Shown here piece by piece: positions 13,697 through 15,191 of a DNA stretch of 15,191 nucleotides (position 1 is its first letter; every line of letters starts with the position of its first letter). The notes below the pieces were generated by a model. That model ran no database searches. It had not been told where the DNA came from and saw nothing but the letters and a program-made list of their open reading frames with translations. Both the position numbers and the translations under genes were made by a program. This stretch comes from Clostridia bacterium (GTDB taxonomy: Bacteria > Bacillota > Clostridia > Oscillospirales > CAG-272), in the NCBI GenBank assembly GCA_017416885.1, contig JAFQAM010000328.1, positions 1 to 15,191 on the forward strand, read 5' to 3'.

Positions 13697-15065
13697 TTAA
13701 ATACTTTTTAGTATTTTCAACCATTTCATCAAACATTTTTCTTGCATCATCAATATTGCAAGTAACTAACGGGTCAGATGCAAATGCAGCAAAAATCTTT
13801 TCAATATCTCTTTCTGCAACCGCGCTTGAAACCGCCTCTTGCTCCGTGCAAATCTTTGCAACTAACGGATAAATTTCATCAGGAATATTTCCTGCATATA
13901 CAGGTCTTAATTCGTTTGAACGAAATATAGCGTTAGTTTCAACAACTGCGCCAAGTGGTAAATTTGGAATTTGTCCCACATTCGGAATATTAACATTTGT
14001 AATTAAATCGCAAAGACCAAGTAAAGCGCGCATTTGGTTTACGCCCTCTTCGCCTGTTTTGTTGATTTTTACTTCTTCCTCACCGCTTAAAAGCTTGCGG
14101 CTTCTTTCAAGTCTGTCCTTTAAATCTCCCTTGCGCCAGGAAACAGGAGTTAAGCCAAACTTCATTTCTTTTACTCTTTCAGGACTTTCAAGATACCATT
14201 TACCGGGGCAGAACTCTGCAAGATGTCTGTCCCCTGCGGCAGAGATATAACCGAACTTTCTAAATAAGTCAAAGGTTACCTTGCCTGCGCAAGCAAAGTG
14301 ATTGTTCATCCAGTTGTTGTCAGGTTTAGCAGGTAAACCGTCAGCATATTTTTCACAGTATTTTGCGTAGTATGGGAATAAGTCAATTCCTTTATATGTT
14401 GCGCTTGTAAGCCAAGTAAAGTGATTAACCGCCACAGGATTTACAGTAATATCCTGTCTTGTGCATTTTTCACCAAGGTATTCCTCAACCACCCATGTAA
14501 GTAATCTTTGAGTTCCAAAAACCTCGTGACAGCAACCAAACGCCTTGATTTCAGGAAATACTCTGTAAAGCGTCTTAACGCAAAGCGTCATTGGATTTGT
14601 GTAGTTAATTACCCAGGCATCAGGGCAGTATTCCTTAATGTAGTTACCGATTTCCTCAAACATAGGAATAGTGCGCATAGCTCTTATAATACCGCCGGGG
14701 CCTGTTGTGTCACCAACGGATTGATAAATACCGTACTTTTCGGGTGTATGTACATCGGACTCCATTTCATCAAATGTACCCGGAAGAATAGAGATAACTA
14801 CAAAGTCAGCGCCTGTCAAAGCTTCCTTAGGTGTTTCAATTGCCTTATATGTCCACTTTGATTTTGTGCCCTCGCAATCGTTAAATTTATTGCCGATTAT
14901 TTCATTAGCCTTAGCTGCCTCAAAATCAATATCGTATAAGCAAACCTCACCGCTCATATCGTCGTTTGATGCAAGGTCGCTCATAAGTCCCCAAGCCCAG
15001 CCTCTTGAGCCGCCGCCAATATATGCAATTTTAACATTTTCCGCTTTATTATTTACAATTTTCAT
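13680..15065 (-). CDS. Glycoside hydrolase family 4, probable alpha-galacturonidase
   Basis: 461 residues, normal for GH4. The NAD-binding fold opens with AYIGGGSRGWAWGLMSDL (14-31). Family marks follow: SVGDTTGPGGIIRAMR (116-131), NYTNPMTLCVK (154-164), GCCHEVFGTQ (177-186) and VNHFTW (213-218). C179, H180 and H215 sit where GH4 enzymes bind their divalent metal. The CHEV tetrad is the one I know from Bacillus LplD-type alpha-galacturonidases, as opposed to CHSV of alpha-galactosidases or CN(S/I)P of phosphoglycosidases. GH4 enzymes use NAD+ and a metal, releasing sugars by oxidation-elimination inside the cell. With the heparinase-like gene it suggests use of uronic-acid oligosaccharides. 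GAGGAG lies about 8 nt before the ATG, and the gene has its own strong promoter. Confidence 0.87.
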   Translation of the reverse strand: MKIVNNKAENVKIAYIGGGSRGWAWGLMSDLASNDDMSGEVCLYDIDFEAAKANEIIGNKFNDCEGTKSKWTYKAIETPKEALTGADFVVISILPGTFDEMESDVHTPEKYGIYQSVGDTTGPGGIIRAMRTIPMFEEIGNYIKEYCPDAWVINYTNPMTLCVKTLYRVFPEIKAFGCCHEVFGTQRLLTWVVEEYLGEKCTRQDITVNPVAVNHFTWLTSATYKGIDLFPYYAKYCEKYADGLPAKPDNNWMNNHFACAGKVTFDLFRKFGYISAAGDRHLAEFCPGKWYLESPERVKEMKFGLTPVSWRKGDLKDRLERSRKLLSGEEEVKINKTGEEGVNQMRALLGLCDLITNVNIPNVGQIPNLPLGAVVETNAIFRSNELRPVYAGNIPDEIYPLVAKICTEQEAVSSAVAERDIEKIFAAFASDPLVTCNIDDARKMFDEMVENTKKYLTDYNL

Positions 15066-15088
15066 ATTTTTTGCTCCTCGTTATATGA

Positions 15089-15114
15089 TACACTTGTCGA
15101 GCTCGGCAAGTGTA
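15089..15114. promoter_or_regulatory. 26-bp near-perfect palindrome in the GH4 leader, probable operator
   Basis: TACACTTGTCGAG (15089-15101) faces CTCGGCAAGTGTA (15102-15114), matching at 12 of 13 pairs with GAGCTC at the centre. It covers about +1 to +25 of the GH4 transcript, directly after the -10. Position and symmetry fit an operator for a dimeric repressor such as a GntR- or LacI-family sugar regulator. It could also fold as a 5' hairpin. No repressor gene for it is in the window. Confidence 0.72.
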
Positions 15115-15119
15115 CCTTC

Positions 15120-15148
15120 AGTATATCCCCAAAAAAAGATTTTGTCAA
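15120..15148 (-). promoter_or_regulatory. Consensus sigma-A promoter for the GH4 gene
   Basis: On the minus strand TTGACA (15148-15143), 17-nt spacer, TATACT (15125-15120). Such a strong core promoter combined with a palindrome at the start site suggests control by repression. Confidence 0.85.
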
Positions 15149-15191
15149 GGCGAAAAGTAAATATTGAATAATTATTTTCTTTGTGCTATAC

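Noticed and set aside
14059..15171. Plus-strand open frames at 14059-14250, 14508-14861 and 14866-15171
   Set aside because: They mirror the GH4 gene, whose motifs are unmistakable on the minus strand; the last also runs through the GH4 promoter.

Overview
The window reads as chromosomal DNA of a low-GC Bacillota, most likely an anaerobic Clostridia-type gut or rumen bacterium. The basis is A/T-rich coding sequence, strong GGAG-type ribosome binding sites, near-consensus sigma-A promoters, BspA-like leucine-rich-repeat secreted proteins, and a carbohydrate-processing gene set. No species can be named. There is no tRNA, rRNA, CRISPR array, insertion sequence or phage gene.

Layout. (1) Positions 1-1591, minus strand: an AraC-family regulator and, overlapping it by ATGA, a glycerophosphodiesterase-family gene that runs off the left edge. 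(2) Positions 1592-1737: a compact divergent regulatory region. The two promoters share a palindromic -10, and two near-identical 19-bp direct repeats sit 22 bp apart, placed so that the AraC protein could activate rightward and repress itself. (3) Positions 1738-4732, plus: two tandem paralogous secreted leucine-rich-repeat proteins, then a terminator. (4) Positions 4840-6510, plus: a cytoplasmic heparinase II/III-family lyase with its own promoter and terminator. (5) Positions 6511-6871: a very strong promoter followed by about 200 nt that can fold into a branched RNA closed by pairing of its two ends. (6) Positions 6872-9956, plus: a three-gene operon of an enlarged RNase III with two dsRNA-binding-like domains, a DUF2130 coiled-coil protein with a PD-(D/E)XK-type nuclease core, and a small lipoprotein. 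A bidirectional terminator follows. (7) Positions 10028-13627, minus: a tightly overlapping operon of a COG1237 metallo-beta-lactamase-fold protein, a CoA-disulfide/polysulfide reductase with rhodanese domain, and two short CHR-type (ChrA) membrane proteins. (8) Positions 13680-15065, minus: a GH4 glycosidase with the CHEV motif of alpha-galacturonidases.

How the parts may work together. Blocks 4 and 8 both point to intracellular breakdown of uronic-acid-containing oligosaccharides. Block 7 looks like thiol, persulfide or polysulfide handling coupled to export or import of an oxyanion-like solute. Blocks 5 and 6 are the best candidate for an undescribed system: a highly expressed structured RNA directly in front of a dsRNA endonuclease and a second predicted nuclease. 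Blocks 6 to 8 share no visible regulator. However, the promoters of blocks 7 and 8 each carry a long near-perfect palindrome immediately downstream of the -10.
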